From: Deltaproteobacteria bacterium
GTDB lineage: Bacteria; Myxococcota_A; Polyangia; JAAYKL01
Direction of reading: 5' to 3'
NCBI GenBank assembly: GCA_030595125.1
Contig: JAUVDV010000061.1
Span: 1 to 32,149 of the forward strand
DNA length: 32,149 nt
Shown here: positions 32,002 through 32,149 of the stretch, one piece after another
Layout: each line of letters opens with the position of its first letter
Position numbering within the stretch: the first letter of the stretch is position 1
Made by a program: the position numbers and the translations under genes
Notes under the pieces: model-generated
Told to the model about the DNA's origin: nothing
Seen by the model: the letters and a program-made list of their open reading frames with translations, nothing else
Database searches by the model: none

Positions 32002-32149
32002 ATGAGTGCAGGCATAGAATTTAAACCAAGAATATTAGGTTTTGTATGCCATTGGTGAGCATACGGTGCTGCTGACCTGGCTGGAGTTTCCAGACTGCAA
32101 TATACAAATGAAATGAGGCTTATTCGAGTCATGTGTTCCGGTAGAGTTG
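32002..32149 (+). CDS. bamF: benzoyl-CoA reductase subunit BamF, MvhD-like selenoprotein (partial)
   Basis: The first 49 codons of an MvhD/BamF homologue, cut by the window end. The frame reads [19 protein letters not shown], then [20 protein letters not shown], with TGA at 32056-32058 as residue 19. MvhD proteins have CNWC at this place, so Sec replaces the second Cys of the pair. MvhD links a hydrogenase or other electron source to HdrA through a [2Fe-2S] centre; BamF is thought to do the same between BamE and the NADH-oxidising BamGHI. In Geobacter metallireducens BamF is also a selenoprotein. GGAGG (31988-31992) lies 9 bases before the ATG, and bamE ends 91 bases upstream. bamGHI would be expected next. 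Confidence 0.9.
32056..32058 (+). other. selenocysteine codon (UGA) of bamF
   Basis: TGA lies in frame after CHW, where MvhD homologues have Cys. The conserved [14 protein letters not shown] and IRVMCSGRV segments continue in the same frame immediately after it. Confidence 0.9.
32070..32099 (+). promoter_or_regulatory. bacterial SECIS hairpin of bamF
   Basis: An imperfect stem pairs 32070-32080 with 32090-32099 (two mismatches and one bulge) around a 9-base loop containing GGAG. An alternative inner stem is CTGG (32081-32084) with CCAG (32090-32093) and loop AGTTT. Either puts the loop 22-27 bases after the UGA. Confidence 0.5.

Overview
The window looks like chromosomal DNA of an uncultured, obligately anaerobic, deltaproteobacterium-type bacterium (Desulfobacterota or Myxococcota sensu lato). 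The evidence for this is a class II benzoyl-CoA reductase operon with two in-frame UGA (selenocysteine) codons, a biotin-type glutaconyl-CoA decarboxylase subunit, an EF-G of the mitochondrial/spirochaete/delta (spdEFG1) type, and a series of lipoproteins in which an Asp-Ser/Asp-Thr linker joins the lipid anchor to a varied outer domain. No tRNA, rRNA or CRISPR array was seen. The exact taxon cannot be read from the window.

Layout: 1-1380 is an IS110-family element cut by the window edge, followed by about 0.5 kb of non-coding DNA with a 59-bp direct repeat. 1.6-6.3 kb holds three surface lipoproteins (EGF-rich, lamin-tail, leucine-rich-repeat-like), a LarE-type sulfur transferase and a small DksA-type zinc finger protein. 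6.3-13.6 kb is a minus-strand block: GcdA, then a tightly packed trio (membrane glycosyltransferase, M24 peptidase, membrane sulfatase-fold/HEAT protein). 13.7-18.2 kb is plus strand: a PNGase F-like lipoprotein with a thioredoxin-like N-terminal region, EF-G, and a P-loop ATPase. 18.2-24.8 kb is minus strand: a ferritin-like protein, an NlpC/P60-CHAP-like lipoprotein, a four-heme-motif cytochrome lipoprotein, a 1053-residue beta-propeller diguanylate cyclase, a ZIP metal transporter, a Cys-rich Asp-Ser lipoprotein and a two-helix membrane protein.

25.05 kb to the end is the most important region: bamB-bamC-bamD-bamE-bamF, the soluble W-dependent benzoyl-CoA reductase (BamB with its E251/H260/C322 active-site residues at exactly those numbers), its Fe-S partner, and HdrBC/HdrA/MvhD-like electron-bifurcation subunits. 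BamE (UGA 29010-29012) and BamF (UGA 32056-32058) both have Sec in place of a conserved Cys, each with a plausible bacterial SECIS hairpin just downstream. A naive caller would break both genes. GcdA would serve the lower part of the same aromatic-acid route (glutaconyl-CoA to crotonyl-CoA).

Other points to check: a sharp GC/codon-use drop inside bamE near 31.3 kb; an 8-bp inverted repeat upstream of bamB; a 43-bp intergenic element shared by the cytochrome and ZIP genes; a possible leaderless promoter formed at the edge of the 59-bp repeat; and a three-Cys LarE that may carry an Fe-S cluster.
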